Assembly: GCA_964016885.1 (NCBI GenBank)
Contig: OZ024741.1
Coordinates: forward strand, 25,502,374-25,566,373
DNA: 64,000 bases
Direction: 5' to 3'
Origin: Eledone cirrhosa
Lineage: Eukaryota > Mollusca > Cephalopoda > Octopoda > Eledonidae
This document shows positions 43,001-57,850 of the stretch, piece by piece. The position numbers and the translations under genes were made by a program. A model generated the notes under the pieces. That model was not told the DNA's origin and did not search any database. It saw only the letters and a program-made list of their open reading frames with translations. How positions within the stretch are numbered: the stretch's first letter is position 1; every line of letters starts with the position of its first letter.

Positions 43001-46000
43001 TTTCTAATGAAAGACGCTGTCTTTTTTAGTTTAACCCTTTCATTACCATATTTCTAACAAAAGACACTGTCTATGTTGTTTAACCCTTTCATTACCATAT
43101 TTCTAATAAAAGACACTGTCTATGTTGTTTAACCCTATCATTACCATATTTCTAATAAAAGACACTGTCTATGTTGTTTAACCCTTTCATTACCATATTT
43201 CTAAGAAAAGACACTGTCTATGTTGTTTAACCCTTTTATTACCATATTTCTAATAAAAGACAGTCTATGTTGTTTAACCCTTTCATTACCATATTTCTAA
43301 TAAAAGACACTGTCTATGTTGTTTAACTCTTTCATTACCATATTTCTAATAAAAGACACCGTCTATGTTGTTTAACCCTTTCATTACCATATTTCTAAGA
43401 AAAGACACTGTCTATGTTGTTTAACCCTTTTATTACCATATTTCTAATAAAAGACAGTCTATGTTGTTTAACCCTTTCATTACCATATTTCTAATAAAAG
43501 ACACTGTCTATGTTGTTTAACTCTTTCATTACCATATTTCTAATAAAAGACACCGTCTATGTTGTTTAACCCTTTCATTATTATATTTCTAATAAAAGAC
43601 ACTGTCTATGTTGTTTAACCCTTTCATTATTATATTTCTAATAGAAGACACTATGTTGTTTAACCCTTTCACTACCATATTTCTAATAAAAGACACTGTC
43701 TATGTTGTTTAACACTTTCATTACCATATTTCTAATAAAAGACACTGTCTATGTTGTTTAACCCTTTCATTACCATATTTCTAAGAAAAGACACTGTCTA
43801 TGTTGTTTAACCCTTTCATTACCATATTTCTAATAAAAGACACTGTCTATGTTGTTTAACCCTTTCATTACCATATTTCTAATAAAAGACACTGTCTATG
43901 TTGTTTAACCCTTTCATTACCATATTTCTAATAAAAGACACTGTCCATGTTGTTTAACCCTTTCATTACCATATTTCTAAGAAAAGACAGTCTATGTTGT
44001 TTAACCCTTTCATTATCATATTTCTAATAAAAGACACTGTCTATGTTGTTTAACCCTTTCATTATCATATTTCTAATAAAAGACACTGTCTATGTTGTTT
44101 AACCCTTTCATTACCATATTTCTAATAAAAGACACTGTCTATGTTGTTTAACCCTTTCATTACCATATTTCTAATAAAAGACACTGTCCATGTTGTTTAA
44201 CCCTTTCATTACCATATTTCTAATAAAAGACACTGTCTATGTTGTTTAACCCTTTCATTACCATATTTCTAATAAAAGACAGTATGTTGTTTAACCCTTT
44301 CATTATCATATTTCTAATAAAAGACACTGTCTATGTTGTTTAACCCTTTCATTACAATATTTCTAATAAAAGACGCTGTCTTTTTTAGTTTAACCCTTTC
44401 ATTACCATATTTCTAACAAAAGACACTGTTTATGTTGTTTAACCCTTTCATTACCATATTTCTAATAAAAGACAGTATGTTGTTTAACCCTTTCATTATC
44501 ATATTTCTAATAAAAGACACTGTCTATGTTGTTTAACCCTTTCGTTTACATATTTCTAATAAAAGACACTGTCTATGTTGTTTAACCCTGTCATTACCAT
44601 ATTTCTAATAAAAGACACTGTCTATGTTGTTTAACCCTTTCATTACCATATTATTAATAAAAGACACTGTCTATGTTGTTTAACCCATTCATCACCATAT
44701 TTCTAATAAAAGACACTGTCTATGTTGTTTAACCTTTTCATTACCATATTTCTAATAAAAGACAGTATGTTGTTTAACCCTTTCATTATCATATTTCTAA
44801 TAAAAGACACTGTCTATGTTGTTTAACCCTTTCATTACCATATTTCTAATAAAAGACACTGTCTATGTTGTTTAACCCTTTCATTACCATATTTCTAATA
44901 AAAGACACTGTCTATGTTGTTTAACCCTTTCATTACCATATTTCTAATAAAAGACACTGTCTATGTTGTTTAACCCTTTCATTACCATATTTCTAAGAAA
45001 AGACACTGTCTATGTTGTTTAACCTTTTCATTACCATATTTCTAATAAAAGACAGTATGTTGTTTAACCCTTTCATTATCATATTTCTAATAAAAGACAC
45101 TGTCTATGTTGTTTAACCCTTTCATTATCATATTTCTAATAAAAGACACTGTCTATGTTGTTTAACCCTTTCATTACCATATTTCTAATAAAAGACGCTG
45201 TCTATGGTGTTTAACCCTTTCATTACCATATTTCTAATAAAAGACACTGTCTATGTTGTTTAACCCTTTCATTACCATATTTCTAATAAAAGACACTGTC
45301 TATGTTGTTTACCCCTTTCATTACCATATTTCTAATAAAAGACACTGTCTATGTTGTTTAACCCTTTCATTACTATATTTCTAATAAAAGACACTGTCTA
45401 TGTTGTTTAACCCTTTCATTACCATATTTCTAATAAAAGACACTGTCTATGTTGTTTAACCCCTTCATTACCATATTTCTAAAAGAAGACACTGTCTATG
45501 TTGTTTAACCCTTTCATTATCATATTTCTAATAAAAGACACTGTCTATTTTGTTTAACCCTTTCATTATCATATTTCTAATAAAAGACGCTGTCTTTTTT
45601 AGTTTAACCCTTTCATTACCATATTTCTAACAAAAGACACTGTTTATGTTGTTTAACCCTTTCATTACCATATTTCTAAGAAAAAATACTGTCTATGTTG
45701 TTTAACCCTTTCATTACCATATTTCTAATAAAAGACACTGTCTATGTTGTTTAACCCTTTCATTACCATATTTCTAATAAAAGACACTGTCTATGTTGTT
45801 TAACCCTTTTATTACCATATTTCTAATAAAAGACACTGTCTATGTTGTTTAACCCTTTCATTACCATATTTCTAATAAAAGACACTGTCTATGTTGTTTA
45901 ACCCATTCATCACCATATTTCTAATAAAAGACACTGTCTATGTTGTTTAACCTTTTCATTACCATATTTCTAATAAAAGACAGTATGTTGTTTAACCCTT

Positions 46001-49000
46001 TCATTATCATATTTCTAATAAAAGACACTGTCTATGTTGTTTAACCCTTTCATTACCATATTTCTAATAAAAGACACTGTCTATGTTGTTTAACCCTTTC
46101 ATTACCATATTTCTAATAAAAGACACTGTCTATGTTGTTTAACCCTTTCATTACCATATTTCTAATAAAAGACACTGTCTATGTTGTTTAACCCTTTCAT
46201 TACCATATTTCTAATAAAAGACACTGTCTATGTTGTTTAACCCTTTCATTACCATATTTCTAATAAAAGACACTGTCTATGTTGTTTAACCCTTTCATTA
46301 CCATATTTCTAAGAAAAGACACTGTCTATGTTGTTTAACCTTTTCATTACCATATTTCTAATAAAAGACAGTATGTTGTTTAACCCTTTCATTATCATAT
46401 TTCTAATAAAAGACACTGTCTATGTTGTTTAACCCTTTCATTATCATATTTCTAATAAAAGACACTGTCTATGTTGTTTAACCCTTTCATTACCATATTT
46501 CTAATAAAAGACGCTGTCTATGGTGTTTAACCCTTTCATTACCATATTTCTAATAAAAGACACTGTCTATGTTGTTTAACCCTTTCATTACCATATTTCT
46601 AATAAAAGACACTGTCTATGTTGTTTAACCCTTTCATTACCATATTTCTAATAAAAGACACTGTCTATGTTGTTTAACCCTTTCATTACTATATTTCTAA
46701 TAAAAGACACTGTCTATGTTGTTTAACCCTTTCATTACCATATTTCTAATAAAAGACACTGTCTATGTTGTTTAACCCTTTCATTACCATATTTCTAAAA
46801 GAAGACACTGTCTATGTTGTTTAACCCTTTCATTATCATATTTCTAATAAAAGACACTGTCTATTTTGTTTAACCCTTTCATTATCATATTTCTAATAAA
46901 AGACGCTGTCTTTTTTAGTTTAACCCTTTCATTACCATATTTCTAACAAAAGACACTGTTTATGTTGTTTAACCCTTTCATTACCATATTTCTAAGAAAA
47001 AATACTGTCTATGTTGTTTAACCCTTTCATTACCATATTTCTAATAAAAGACACTGTCTATGTTGTTTAACCCTTTCATTACCATATTTCTAATAAAAGA
47101 CACTGTCTATGTTGTTTAACCCTTTTATTACCATATTTCTAATAAAAGACACTGTCTATGTTGTTTAACCCTTTCGTTACCATATTTCTAATAGAAGACA
47201 CTGTCTATGTTTTTTAACCCTTTCATTATCATATTTCTAATAAAAGACACTGTCTATGTTGTTTAACCCTTTCATTATCATATTTCTAATGAAAGACGCT
47301 GTCTTTTTTAGTTTAACCCTTTCATTACCATATTTCTAACAAAAGACACTGTCTATGTTGTTTAACCCTTTCATTACCATATTTCTAATAAAAGACACTG
47401 TCTATGTTGTTTAACCCTATCATTACCACATTTCTAATAAAAGACACTGTCTATGTTGTTTAACCCTTTCATTACCATATTTCTAAGAAAAGACACTGTC
47501 TATGTTGTTTAACCCTTTTATTACCATATTTCTAATAAAAGACAGTCTATGTTGTTTAACCCTTTCATTACCATATTTCTAATAAAAGACACTGTCTATG
47601 TTGTTTAACTCTTTCATTACCATATTTCTAATAAAAGACACCGTCTATGTTGTTTAACCCTTTCATTACCATATTTCTAAGAAAAGACACTGTCTATGTT
47701 GTTTAACCCTTTTATTACCATATTTCTAATAAAAGACAGTCTATGTTGTTTAACCCTTTCATTACCATATTTCTAATAAAAGACACTGTCTATGTTGTTT
47801 AACTCTTTCATTACCATATTTCTAATAAAAGACACCGTCTATGTTGTTTAACCCTTTCATTATTATATTTCTAATAAAAGACACTGTCTATGTTGTTTAA
47901 CCCTTTCATTATTATATTTCTAATAGAAGACACTATGTTGTTTAACCCTTTCACTACCATATTTCTAATAAAAGACACTGTCTATGTTGTTTAACACTTT
48001 CATTACCATATTTCTAATAAAAGACACTGTCTATGTTGTTTAACCCTTTCATTACCATATTTCTAAGAAAAGACACTGTCTATGTTGTTTAACCCTTTCA
48101 TTACCATATTTCTAATAAAAGACACTGTCTATGTTGTTTAACCCTTTCATTACCATATTTCTAATAAAAGACACTGTCTATGTTGTTTAACTCTTTCATT
48201 ACCATGTTTCTAATAAAAGACACTGTCTATGTTGTTTAACCCTTTCATTACCATATTTCTAAGAAAAGACACTGTCTATGTTGTTTAACCCTTTCATTAC
48301 CATATTTCTAATAAAAGACGGTCTATGTTGTTTAACCCTTTTATTACCATATTTCTAATAAAAGACACTGTCTATGTTGTTTAACCCTTTCATTACCATA
48401 TTTCTAATAGAAGACACTGTCTATGTTGTTTAACCCTTTCATTACCATATTTCTAAGAAAAGACACTGTCTATGTTGTTTAACCCTTTCATTACCATATT
48501 TCTAATAAAAGACGGTCTATGTTGTTTAACCCTTTTATTACCATATTTCTAATAAAAGACACTGTTTATGTTGTTTAACCCTTTCATTACCATATTTCTA
48601 ATAAAAGACAGTATGTTGTTTAACCCTTTCATTATCATATTTCTAATAAAAGACACTGTCTATGTTGTTTAATCCTTTCATTATCATATTTCTAATAAAA
48701 GACACTGTCTATGTTGTTTAATCCTTTCATTACCATATTTCTAATAAAAGACGCTGTCTATGTTGTTTAACCCTTTCATTACCATATTTCTAATAAAAGA
48801 CACTGTCTATGTTGTTTAACCCTTTCATTACCATATTTCTAATAAAAGACGGTCTATGTTGTTTAACCCTTTTATTACCATATTTCTAATAAAAGACACT
48901 GTCTATGTTGTTTAACCCTTTCATTATCATATTTCTAATAAAAGACACTGTCTATTTTGTTTAACCCTTTCATTATCATATTTCTAATAAAAGACGCTGT

Positions 49001-49163
49001 CTTTTTTAGTTTAACCCTTTCATTACCATATTTCTAACAAAAGACACTGTTTATGTTGTTTAACCCTTTCATTACCATATTTCTAAGAAAAAATACTGTC
49101 TATGTTGTTTAACCCTTTCATTACCATATTTCTAATAAAAGACACTGTCTATGTTGTTTAACC
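40045..49163 (+). repeat. 9,050-bp higher-order unit, copy 2
   Basis: This is immediately adjacent to copy 1. The match runs about 70 bp past one full unit and ends at 49,163, where CCCTTTCATTACC faces CCCATTCATCACC of 40,113. Because no mismatch was found at any marker compared, this is either a very young duplication or an artefact of assembling a repeat. Sequence alone cannot separate the two. Confidence 0.9.
46802..48892 (+). repeat. 2,091-bp higher-order unit, copy 1
   Basis: From the CTAAAAGAAG unit the order is: CATTATC unit, CTATTTTG unit, T6 unit, CTAACAAAAG unit, AAGAAAAAATACTG unit, TTTCGTTACC unit, GTTTTTTAACC unit, and so on. The same order appears 2,091 bp later: CTATGTTTTTTAACC at 47,205/49,296 and CACTATG at 47,931/50,022. 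An equivalent segment also lies in the first 9,050-bp unit, starting at 37,752. Confidence 0.85.
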
Positions 49164-51045
49164 CTTTCATTACCATATTTCTAATAAAAGACACTGTCTA
49201 TGTTGTTTAACCCTTTTATTACCATATTTCTAATAAAAGACACTGTCTATGTTGTTTAACCCTTTCGTTACCATATTTCTAATAGAAGACACTGTCTATG
49301 TTTTTTAACCCTTTCATTATCATATTTCTAATAAAAGACACTGTCTATGTTGTTTAACCCTTTCATTATCATATTTCTAATGAAAGACGCTGTCTTTTTT
49401 AGTTTAACCCTTTCATTACCATATTTCTAACAAAAGACACTGTCTATGTTGTTTAACCCTTTCATTACCATATTTCTAATAAAAGACACTGTCTATGTTG
49501 TTTAACCCTATCATTACCACATTTCTAATAAAAGACACTGTCTATGTTGTTTAACCCTTTCATTACCATATTTCTAAGAAAAGACACTGTCTATGTTGTT
49601 TAACCCTTTTATTACCATATTTCTAATAAAAGACAGTCTATGTTGTTTAACCCTTTCATTACCATATTTCTAATAAAAGACACTGTCTATGTTGTTTAAC
49701 TCTTTCATTACCATATTTCTAATAAAAGACACCGTCTATGTTGTTTAACCCTTTCATTACCATATTTCTAAGAAAAGACACTGTCTATGTTGTTTAACCC
49801 TTTTATTACCATATTTCTAATAAAAGACAGTCTATGTTGTTTAACCCTTTCATTACCATATTTCTAATAAAAGACACTGTCTATGTTGTTTAACTCTTTC
49901 ATTACCATATTTCTAATAAAAGACACCGTCTATGTTGTTTAACCCTTTCATTATTATATTTCTAATAAAAGACACTGTCTATGTTGTTTAACCCTTTCAT
50001 TATTATATTTCTAATAGAAGACACTATGTTGTTTAACCCTTTCACTACCATATTTCTAATAAAAGACACTGTCTATGTTGTTTAACACTTTCATTACCAT
50101 ATTTCTAATAAAAGACACTGTCTATGTTGTTTAACCCTTTCATTACCATATTTCTAAGAAAAGACACTGTCTATGTTGTTTAACCCTTTCATTACCATAT
50201 TTCTAATAAAAGACACTGTCTATGTTGTTTAACCCTTTCATTACCATATTTCTAATAAAAGACACTGTCTATGTTGTTTAACTCTTTCATTACCATGTTT
50301 CTAATAAAAGACACTGTCTATGTTGTTTAACCCTTTCATTACCATATTTCTAAGAAAAGACACTGTCTATGTTGTTTAACCCTTTCATTACCATATTTCT
50401 AATAAAAGACGGTCTATGTTGTTTAACCCTTTTATTACCATATTTCTAATAAAAGACACTGTCTATGTTGTTTAACCCTTTCATTACCATATTTCTAATA
50501 GAAGACACTGTCTATGTTGTTTAACCCTTTCATTACCATATTTCTAAGAAAAGACACTGTCTATGTTGTTTAACCCTTTCATTACCATATTTCTAATAAA
50601 AGACGGTCTATGTTGTTTAACCCTTTTATTACCATATTTCTAATAAAAGACACTGTTTATGTTGTTTAACCCTTTCATTACCATATTTCTAATAAAAGAC
50701 AGTATGTTGTTTAACCCTTTCATTATCATATTTCTAATAAAAGACACTGTCTATGTTGTTTAATCCTTTCATTATCATATTTCTAATAAAAGACACTGTC
50801 TATGTTGTTTAATCCTTTCATTACCATATTTCTAATAAAAGACGCTGTCTATGTTGTTTAACCCTTTCATTACCATATTTCTAATAAAAGACACTGTCTA
50901 TGTTGTTTAACCCTTTCATTACCATATTTCTAATAAAAGACGGTCTATGTTGTTTAACCCTTTTATTACCATATTTCTAATAAAAGACACTGTCTATGTT
51001 GTTTAACCCTTTCATTATCATATTTCTAATAAAAGACACTGTCTA
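48893..51045 (+). repeat. 2,091-bp higher-order unit, copy 2
   Basis: This abuts copy 1 and extends about 60 bp past one unit, to where CTATGTTG at 51,043 replaces CTATTTTG at 48,952. It includes the 47-bp GACGGTC units, CCATGTTTC near 50,292 and two TTTAATCC units near 50,765 and 50,815, as in copy 1. Confidence 0.85.
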
Positions 51046-54000
51046 TGTTGTTTAATCCTTTCATTACCATATTTCTAATAAAAGACGCTGTCTATGTTGT
51101 TTAACCCTTTCATTACCATATTTCTAATAAAAGACACTGTCTATGTTGTTTAACCCTTTCATTACCATATTTCTAATAAAAGACACTGTCTATGTTGTTT
51201 AACCCTTTCATTACCATATTTCTAATAAAAGACACTGTCTATGTTGTTTAACCCTTTCATTATCATATTTCTAATAAAAGACACTGTCTATGTTGTTTAA
51301 CCCTTTCATTACCATATTTCTAATAAAAGACACTGTCTATGTTGTTTAACCCTTTCATTACCATATTTCTAATAAAAGACACTGTCTATGTTGTTTAACA
51401 CTTTCATTACCATATTTCTAATAAAAGACACTGTCTATGTTGTTTAACCCTTTCATTACCATATTTCTAATAAAAGACACTGTCTATGTTGTTTAACCCT
51501 TTCATTACCATATTTCTAATAAAAGACACTGTCTATGTTGTTTAACCCTTTCATTACCATATTTCTAATAAAAGACACTGTCTATGTTGTTTAACCCTTT
51601 CATTACCATATTTCTAATAAAAGACACTGTCTATGTTGTTTAACCCTTTCATTACCATATTTCTAATAAAAGACACTGTCTATGATGTTTAACCATTTCA
51701 TTATCATATTTCTAATAAAAGACACTGTCTATGTTGTTTAACCCTTTCATTACCATATTTCTAATAAAAGACACTGTCTATGTTGTTTAACCCTTTCATT
51801 ACCATATTTCTAATAAAAGACACTGTCTATGTTGTTTAACCCTTACATTACCATATTTCTAATAAAAGACACTGTCTATGTTGTTTAACCCTTTCATTAC
51901 CATATTTCTAATAAAAGACACTGTCTATGTTGTTTAACCCTTTCATTACCATATTTCTAAAAGAAGACACTGTCTATGTTGTTTAACCCTTTCATTATCA
52001 TATTTCTAATAAAAGACACTGTCTATTTTGTTTAACCCTTTCATTATCATATTTCTAATAAAAGACGCTGTCTTTTTTAGTTTAACCCTTTCATTACCAT
52101 ATTTCTAACAAAAGACACTGTTTATGTTGTTTAACCCTTTCATTACCATATTTCTAAGAAAAAATACTGTCTATGTTGTTTAACCCTTTCATTACCATAT
52201 TTCTAATAAAAGACACTGTCTATGTTGTTTAACCCTTTCATTACCATATTTCTAATAAAAGACACTGTGTATGTTGTTTAACCCTTTTATTACCATATTT
52301 CTAATAAAAGACACTGTCTATGTTGTTTAACCCTTTCGTTACCATATTTCTAATAGAAGACACTGTCTATGTTTTTTAACCCTTTCATTATCATATTTCT
52401 AATAAAAGACACTGTCTATGTTGTTTAACCCTTTCATTATCATATTTCTAATGAAAGACGCTGTCTTTTTTAGTTTAACCCTTTCATTACCATATTTCTA
52501 ACAAAAGACACTGTCTATGTTGTTTAACCCTTTCATTACCATATTTCTAATAAAAGACACTGTCTATGTTGTTTAACCCTATCATTACCATATTTCTAAT
52601 AAAAGACACTGTCTATGTTGTTTAACCCTTTCATTACCATATTTCTAAGAAAAGACACTGTCTATGTTGTTTAACCCTTTTATTACCATATTTCTAATAA
52701 AAGACAGTCTATGTTGTTTAACCCTTTCATTACCATATTTCTAATAAAAGACACTGTCTATGTTGTTTAACTCTTTCATTACCATATTTCTAATAAAACA
52801 CACCGTCTATGTTGTTTAACCCTTTCATTACCATATTTCTAAGAAAAGACACTGTCTATGTTGTTTAACCCTTTTATTACCATATTTCTAATAAAAGACA
52901 GTCTATGTTGTTTAACCCTTTCATTACCATATTTCTAATAAAAGACACTGTCTATGTTGTTTAACTCTTTCATTACCATATTTCTAATAAAAGACACCGT
53001 CTATGTTGTTTAACCCTTTCATTATTATATTTCTAATAAAAGACACTGTCTATGTTGTTTAACCATTTCATTATTATATTTCTAATAGAAGACACTATGT
53101 TGTTTAACCCTTTCACTACCATATTTCTAATAAAAGACACTGTCTATGTTGTTTAACACTTTCATTACCATATTTCTAATAAAAGACACTGTCTATGTTG
53201 TTTAACCCTTTCATTACCATATTTCTAAGAAAAGACACTGTCTATGTTGTTTGACCCTTTCATTACCATATTTCTAATAAAAGACACTGTCTATGTTGTT
53301 TAACACTTTCATTACCATATTTCTAATAAAAGACACTGTCTATGTTGTTTAACCCTTTCATTACCATATTTCTAATAAAAGACACTGTCTATGTTGTTTA
53401 ACCCTTTCATTACCATATTTCTAATAAAAGACACTGTCTATGTTGTTTAACCCTTTCATTACCATATTTCTAATAAAAGACACTGTCTATGTTGTTTAAC
53501 CCTTTCATTACCATATTTCTAATAAAAGACACTGTCTATGTTGTTTAACCCTTTCATTACCATATTTCTAATAAAAGACACTGTCTATGATGTTTAACCA
53601 TTTCATTATCATATTTCTAATAAAAGACACTGTCTATGTTGTTTAACCCTTTCATTACCATATTTCTAATAAAAGACACTGTCTATGTTGTTTAACCCTT
53701 TCATTACCATATTTCTAATAAAAGACACTGTCTATGTTGTTTAACCCTTACATTACCATATTTCTAATAAAAGACACTGCCTATGTTGTTTAACCCTTTC
53801 ATTACCATATTTCTAATAAAAGACACTGTCTATGTTGTTTAACCCTTTCATTACCATATTTCTAAAAGAAGACACTGTCTATGTTGTTTAACCCTTTCAT
53901 TATCATATTTCTAATAAAAGACACTGTCTATTTTGTTTAACCCTTTCATTATCATATTTCTAATAAAAGACGCTGTCTTTTTTAGTTTAACCCTTTCATT

Positions 54001-54729
54001 ACCATATTTCTAACAAAAGACACTGTTTATGTTGTTTAACCCTTTCATTACCATATTTCTAAGAAAAAATACTGTCTATGTTGTTTAACCCTTTCATTAC
54101 CATATTTCTAATAAAAGACACTGTCTATGTTGTTTAACCCTTTCATTACCATATTTCTAATAAAAGACACTGTCTATGTTGTTTAACCCTTTTATTACCA
54201 TATTTCTAATAAAAGACACTGTCTATGTTGTTTAACCCTTTCGTTACCATATTTCTAATAGAAGACACTGTCTATGTTTTTTAACCCTTTCATTATCATA
54301 TTTCTAATAAAAGACACTGTCTATGTTGTTTAACCCTTTCATTATCATATTTCTAATGAAAGACGCTGTCTTTTTTAGTTTAACCCTTTCATTACCATAT
54401 TTCTAACAAAAGACACTGTCTATGTTGTTTATCCCTTTCATTACCATATTTCTAATAAAAGACACTGTCTATGTTGTTTAACCCTATCATTACCATATTT
54501 CTAATAAAAGACACTGTCTATGTTGTTTAACCCTTTCATTACCATATTTCTAAGAAAAGACACTGTCTATGTTGTTTAACCCTTTCATTACCATATTTCT
54601 AAAAGAAGACACTGTCTATGTTGTTTAACCCTTTCATTATCATATTTCTAATAAAAGACACTGTCTATTTTGTTTAACCCTTTCATTATCATATTTCTAA
54701 TAAAAGACGCTGTCTTTTTTAGTTTAACC
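51046..54729 (+). repeat. Shorter relatives of the 3,121-bp unit
   Basis: The stretch opens with about 13 near-consensus monomers (about 51,080-51,660). Then come a TATGATG unit at 51,682, CCCTTACATTACC near 51,840, the CTAAAAGAAG unit, T6 unit, AAGAAAAAATACTG unit and GTGTATG at 52,267. CACACCG is at 52,799 and the next TATGATG unit at 53,587. That 1,905-bp spacing is the shortest in a series whose later members are 2,642 and then 3,121 bp. The order of variant monomers is the same as in the later units, so this is the same lineage at smaller unit size. Confidence 0.78.
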
Positions 54730-56656
54730 CTTTCATTACCATATTTCTAACAAAAGACACTGTTTATGTTGTTTAACCCTTTCATTACCATATTTCTAAG
54801 AAAAAATACTGTCTATGTTGTTTAACCCTTTCATTACCATATTTCTAATAAAAGACACTGTCTATGTTGTTTAACCCTTTCATTACCATATTTCTAATAA
54901 AAGACACTGTGTATGTTGTTTAACCCTTTTATTACCATATTTCTAATAAAAGACACTGTCTATGTTGTTTAACCCTTTCGTTACCATATTTCTAATAGAA
55001 GACACTGTCTATGTTTTTTAACCCTTTCATTATCATATTTCTAATAAAAGACACTGTCTATGTTGTTTAACCCTTTCATTATCATATTTCTAATGAAAGA
55101 CGCTGTCTTTTTTAGTTTAACCCTTTCATTACCATATTTCTAACAAAAGACACTGTCTATGTTGTTTAACCCTTTCATTACCATATTTCTAATAAAAGAC
55201 ACTGTCTATGTTGTTTAACCCTATCATTACCATATTTCTAATAAAAGACACTGTCTATGTTGTTTAACCCTTTCATTACCATATTTCTAAGAAAAGACAC
55301 TGTCTATGTTGTTTAACCCTTTTATTACCATATTTCTAATAAAAGACAGTCTATGTTGTTTAACCCTTTCATTACCATATTTCTAATAAAAGACACTGTC
55401 TATGTTGTTTAACTCTTTCATTACCATATTTCTAATAAAACACACCGTCTATGTTGTTTAACCCTTTCATTACCATATTTCTAAGAAAAGACACTGTCTA
55501 TGTTGTTTAACCCTTTTATTACCATATTTCTAATAAAAGACAGTCTATGTTGTTTAACCCTTTCATTACCATATTTCTAATAAAAGACACTGTCTATGTT
55601 GTTTAACTCTTTCATTACCATATTTCTAATAAAAGACACCGTCTATGTTGTTTAACCCTTTCATTATTATATTTCTAATAAAAGACACTGTCTATGTTGT
55701 TTAACCATTTCATTATTATATTTCTAATAGAAGACACTATGTTGTTTAACCCTTTCACTACCATATTTCTAATAAAAGACACTGTCTATGTTGTTTAACA
55801 CTTTCATTACCATATTTCTAATAAAAGACACTGTCTATGTTGTTTAACCCTTTCATTACCATATTTCTAAGAAAAGACACTGTCTATGTTGTTTGACCCT
55901 TTCATTACCATATTTCTAATAAAAGACACTGTCTATGTTGTTTAACACTTTCATTACCATATTTCTAATAAAAGACACTGTCTATGTTGTTTAACCCTTT
56001 CATTACCATATTTCTAATAAAAGACACTGTCTATGTTGTTTAACCCTTTCATTACCATATTTCTAATAAAAGACACTGTCTATGTTGTTTAACCCTTTCA
56101 TTACCATATTTCTAATAAAAGACACTGTCTATGTTGTTTAACCCTTTCATTACCATATTTCTAATAAAAGACACTGTCTATGTTGTTTAACCCTTTCATT
56201 ACCATATTTCTAATAAAAGACACTGTCTATGATGTTTAACCATTTCATTATCATATTTCTAATAAAAGACACTGTCTATGTTGTTTAACCCTTTCATTAC
56301 CATATTTCTAATAAAAGACACTGTCTATGTTGTTTAACCCTTTCATTACCATATTTCTAATAAAAGACACTGTCTATGTTGTTTAACCCTTACATTACCA
56401 TATTTCTAATAAAAGACACTGCCTATGTTGTTTAACCCTTTCATTACCATATTTCTAATAAAAGACACTGTCTATGTTGTTTAACCCTTTCATTACCATA
56501 TTTCTAAAAGAAGACACTGTCTATGTTGTTTAACCCTTTCATTATCATATTTCTAATAAAAGACACTGTCTATTTTGTTTAACCCTTTCATTATCATATT
56601 TCTAATAAAAGACGCTGTCTTTTTTAGTTTAACCCTTTCATTACCATATTTCTAAT
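54730..56656 (+). repeat. 3,121-bp-spaced segment, copy 1
   Basis: It matches 57,851-59,777. GTGTATG is at 54,909/58,030, CACACCG at 55,441/58,562 and TATGATG at 56,229/59,350. The match begins where GTTTAACC at about 54,722 faces GTTTGACC at about 57,843. It ends near 56,657, where CTAATAAAAG faces CTAACAAAAG. Confidence 0.82.
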
Positions 56657-57850
56657 AAAAGACACTGTCTATGTTGTTTAACCCTTTCATTACCATATTT
56701 CTAATAAAAGACACTGTCTATGTTGTTTAACTCTTTCATTACCATGTTTCTAATAAAAGACACTGTCTATGTTGTTTAACCCTTTCATTACCATATTTCT
56801 AAGAAAAGACACTGTCTATGTTGTTTAACCCTTTCATTACCATATTTCTAATAAAAGACGGTCTATGTTGTTTAACCCTTTTATTACCATATTTCTAATA
56901 AAAGACACTGTCTATGTTGTTTAACCCTTTCGTTACCATATTTCTAATAGAAGACACTGTCTATGTTTTTTAACCCTTTCATTATCATATTTCTAATAAA
57001 AGACACTGTCTATGTTGTTTAACCCTTTCATTATCATATTTCTAATGAAAGACGCTGTCTTTTTTAGTTTAACCCTTTCATTACCATATTTCTAACAAAA
57101 GACACTGTCTATGTTGTTTAACCCTTTCATTACCATATTTCTAATAAAAGACACTGTCTATGTTGTTTAACCCTATCATTACCATATTTCTAATAAAAGA
57201 CACTGTCTATGTTGTTTAACCCTTTCATTACCATATTTCTAAGAAAAGACACTGTCTATGTTGTTTAACCCTTTTATTACCATATTTCTAATAAAAGACA
57301 GTCTATGTTGTTTAACCCTTTCATTACCATATTTCTAATAAAAGACACTGTCTATGTTGTTTAACTCTTTCATTACCATATTTCTAATAAAACACACCGT
57401 CTATGTTGTTTAACCCTTTCATTACCATATTTCTAAGAAAAGACACTGTCTATGTTGTTTAACCCTTTTATTACCATATTTCTAATAAAAGACAGTCTAT
57501 GTTGTTTAACCCTTTCATTACCATATTTCTAATAAAAGACACTGTCTATGTTGTTTAACTCTTTCATTACCATATTTCTAATAAAAGACACCGTCTATGT
57601 TGTTTAACCCTTTCATTATTATATTTCTAATAAAAGACACTGTCTATGTTGTTTAACCATTTCATTATTATATTTCTAATAGAAGACACTATGTTGTTTA
57701 ACCCTTTCACTACCATATTTCTAATAAAAGACACTGTCTATGTTGTTTAACACTTTCATTACCATATTTCTAATAAAAGACACTGTCTATGTTGTTTAAC
57801 CCTTTCATTACCATATTTCTAAGAAAAGACACTGTCTATGTTGTTTGACC
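56657..57850 (+). repeat. Approx. 1.2-kb block recurring 4,290 bp downstream
   Basis: CCATGTTTC at 56,741/61,031, CACACCG at 57,393/61,683 and GTTTGACC at 57,841/62,131 share the 4,290-bp offset, so this block matches about 60,950-62,140. It sits where the 3,121-bp register is broken, giving a local block order different from the neighbours. Confidence 0.78.
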
